DNA of 5,663 nucleotides from Deltaproteobacteria bacterium (GTDB taxonomy: Bacteria; Desulfobacterota; Dissulfuribacteria; Dissulfuribacterales; QOAL01). The notes beneath the pieces were generated by a model. That model worked only from the letters and a program-made list of their open reading frames with translations, ran no database searches and was not told the origin of the DNA. Shown in pieces: positions 4,869 through 5,663 of the stretch. Positions within the stretch are counted from its first letter, which is position 1. Every line of letters starts with the position of its first letter. The position numbers and the translations under genes were made by a program. The DNA is taken from positions 1 through 5,663 of the forward strand of contig WFRQ01000052.1 in NCBI GenBank assembly GCA_015486425.1. The letters run 5' to 3'.

Positions 4869-5489
4869 TCAGTCACTTCCAGCACGCTTTGAGCAAATCC
4901 ACTTTGCGGCATCCAGCAGGTTGTCTGCCACATGGTCCAGGCGGGAGATCAGCCCGGATTCCATGCGGCAAAGCTCATCAGTTCCATGACCGGTTTTTAC
5001 AAGCACTGCACGCATACCGCAGTTCCAGGCAAGTTTCATGTCGCTGAGCGTATCCCCGACCATGAACGATGCCGACATATCAAGACCATACTCTCTACAG
5101 GCCTGCTCAACCATGCCAGGAGCGGGTTTGCGGCAGGAACAGTCCATGCGGTACTTTCCATGCCCGGCTGAGGGATGATGCGGACAGTAATACCAGGCAT
5201 CCACAATGGCTCCTTTATCTTCAAGCATCTGCGCCAGGGTGCTGTTAATGTTATTCACTCTTTCCTCATCAAAAAAACCCCTTGCCACCCCTGACTGATT
5301 AGTTACTACGATAATACGAAATCCCGCGTCCCTAAGCATCTTGATTCCCTGGCTTGCGCCGGATATTAGCTCTAACTGCTCAGGCTCTGAAAGGTACTCA
5401 ACCTGCCGGTTGACAGTCCCGTCCCTGTCCAAGAATACCGCAGGAAGCAAACCTGTATTATTTTTTTTTATAGACAAAGAATCAAGCAT
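4869..5489 (-). CDS. gmhB: D-glycero-beta-D-manno-heptose-1,7-bisphosphate 7-phosphatase
   Basis: This 206-residue cytoplasmic HAD-superfamily phosphatase removes the 7-phosphate from heptose 1,7-bisphosphate on the way to ADP-heptose, the donor used by the next gene's product. DRDGT (Asp21, Asp23) is the nucleophile/acid motif. TNQSG (63-67) is HAD motif II. The zinc site that separates GmhB from other HAD enzymes is complete: Cys102-x-His104 and Cys117-x-Cys119. RKP (120-122) gives the motif III lysine, and GDTLSD (145-150) is motif IV. Length is normal, with about ten extra residues before the core. The ATG at 5489 lacks a strong Shine-Dalgarno and overlaps a TAA of an upstream reading frame (TAATG). 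Codons 7-10 contain a run of nine A, a possible slippage site. It forms an operon with the downstream waaC-like gene. The related histidinol-phosphatase activity is less likely in this context. Confidence 0.93.
   Translation of the reverse strand: MLDSLSIKKNNTGLLPAVFLDRDGTVNRQVEYLSEPEQLELISGASQGIKMLRDAGFRIIVVTNQSGVARGFFDEERVNNINSTLAQMLEDKGAIVDAWYYCPHHPSAGHGKYRMDCSCRKPAPGMVEQACREYGLDMSASFMVGDTLSDMKLAWNCGMRAVLVKTGHGTDELCRMESGLISRLDHVADNLLDAAKWICSKRAGSD
4874..4880 (-). promoter_or_regulatory. Ribosome binding site for waaC-like gene (TTG start)
   Basis: GGAAGTG on the minus strand lies seven bases upstream of TTG 4866 and inside the last codons of gmhB. It supports the non-ATG start and translational coupling. 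Confidence 0.6.
5461..5469 (-). repeat. A9 homopolymer within gmhB codons 7-10
   Basis: The minus strand reads ATAAAAAAAAAT, a run of nine A only about 20 bases into gmhB and ahead of the catalytic DRDGT. Loss or gain of one A would put the catalytic domain out of frame with ATG 5489. Confidence 0.85.
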
Positions 5490-5662
5490 TATCTGTCAGC
5501 AAAAGGTAACTTCTCAATAAATCCGTGCAAATTCTCATTAACAAGACCATTCACTTCAGTTACATAATTCGCAAATCATTATAGTCCATGGATTGCAGAA
5601 AGAGGAAGACCTGTAAAAGATACTAAAATATTCCATGAAAATTGACAGATTGTATCAGTTTC
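5489..5662 (-). pseudogene. Possible decayed reading frame upstream of gmhB (tentative)
   Basis: One minus-strand frame is open from the window edge for 27 codons (ending Ala-Ile-His-Gly-Leu). It meets two adjacent stops, TAA (5581-5579) and TGA (5578-5576), then stays open for 28 codons ending Leu-Pro-Phe-Ala-Asp-Arg, and stops at TAA 5491-5489 overlapping the gmhB ATG by one base. The TAATG junction is the kind seen between coupled genes, and the sequence on both sides of the stops looks protein-like. Against this, the region is AT-rich, short, lacks a recognised family, and contains a TATAAT, so it may simply be non-coding leader DNA. Confidence 0.25.
5578..5583 (-). promoter_or_regulatory. 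Candidate -10 element for the gmhB-waaC operon
   Basis: TATAAT on the minus strand is a perfect sigma-70 -10 hexamer in AT-rich DNA. It implies a transcript start near 5571 and a leader of about 80 bases before gmhB. The region 16-19 bases upstream offers no good -35 (C/T-rich, no TTGACA), so this is a candidate only. Confidence 0.4.
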
Positions 5663-5663
5663 C

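Noticed and set aside
5642..5647. TTGACA as a plus-strand -35 promoter element
   Set aside because: A matching -10 would fall beyond the window end, so there is nothing to pair it with; a lone hexamer is not enough.
5635..5663. Plus-strand gene start (ATG at 5635, Met-Lys-Ile-Asp-Arg-Leu)
   Set aside because: Only nine codons are visible and there is no ribosome binding site at proper distance, so it cannot be supported from this window.

Overview
The window reads as a chromosomal segment of a Gram-negative bacterium. An LPS-core pair (gmhB-like phosphatase and a heptosyltransferase) and a lipoprotein signal peptide both imply an outer membrane. The gene style and the abundant TTGAG-type and CTTTGCGTC-type intergenic repeats suggest a sulfate-reducing deltaproteobacterium (Desulfobacterota). 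That placement is an impression, not something the sequence proves.

Layout. Positions 1-1116 hold a UDP-GlcNAc 2-epimerase (wecB/mnaA type) that lacks only its first dozen or so codons at the window edge. Positions 1126-1291 are a composite palindromic repeat. Positions 1293-2271 hold two overlapping genes: a small protein resembling the DUF6922 family, then an AbiEii-type nucleotidyltransferase, together looking like a type IV-like toxin-antitoxin pair. Positions 2290-2550 carry a second, more complete copy of the composite repeat. Positions 2569-3477 encode a lipoprotein with an SGNH/GDSL-hydrolase-like body. Positions 3491-3549 carry a third, partial repeat copy. It is interrupted at its CTTAG by a 177-bp MITE-like element (3550-3726) with 17-bp terminal inverted repeats and a 5-bp CTTAG duplication. 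The minus strand then carries waaC-like heptosyltransferase (4866-3817) and gmhB (5489-4869), read as a gmhB-waaC operon with a 2-nt gap. Upstream of gmhB (5490-5663) lies an AT-rich stretch with a consensus TATAAT and a possible decayed reading frame.

How it fits together. wecB (UDP-ManNAc supply), gmhB (heptose precursor) and the heptosyltransferase (inner core assembly) all serve cell-surface polysaccharide. The TA pair and the lipoprotein look like accessory cassettes placed between them, each bordered by copies of the same repeat family. The most notable non-genic features are the MITE-like insertion nested in that repeat family and the repeat-bordered layout itself. I see no CRISPR array, tRNA, rRNA or complete insertion sequence.
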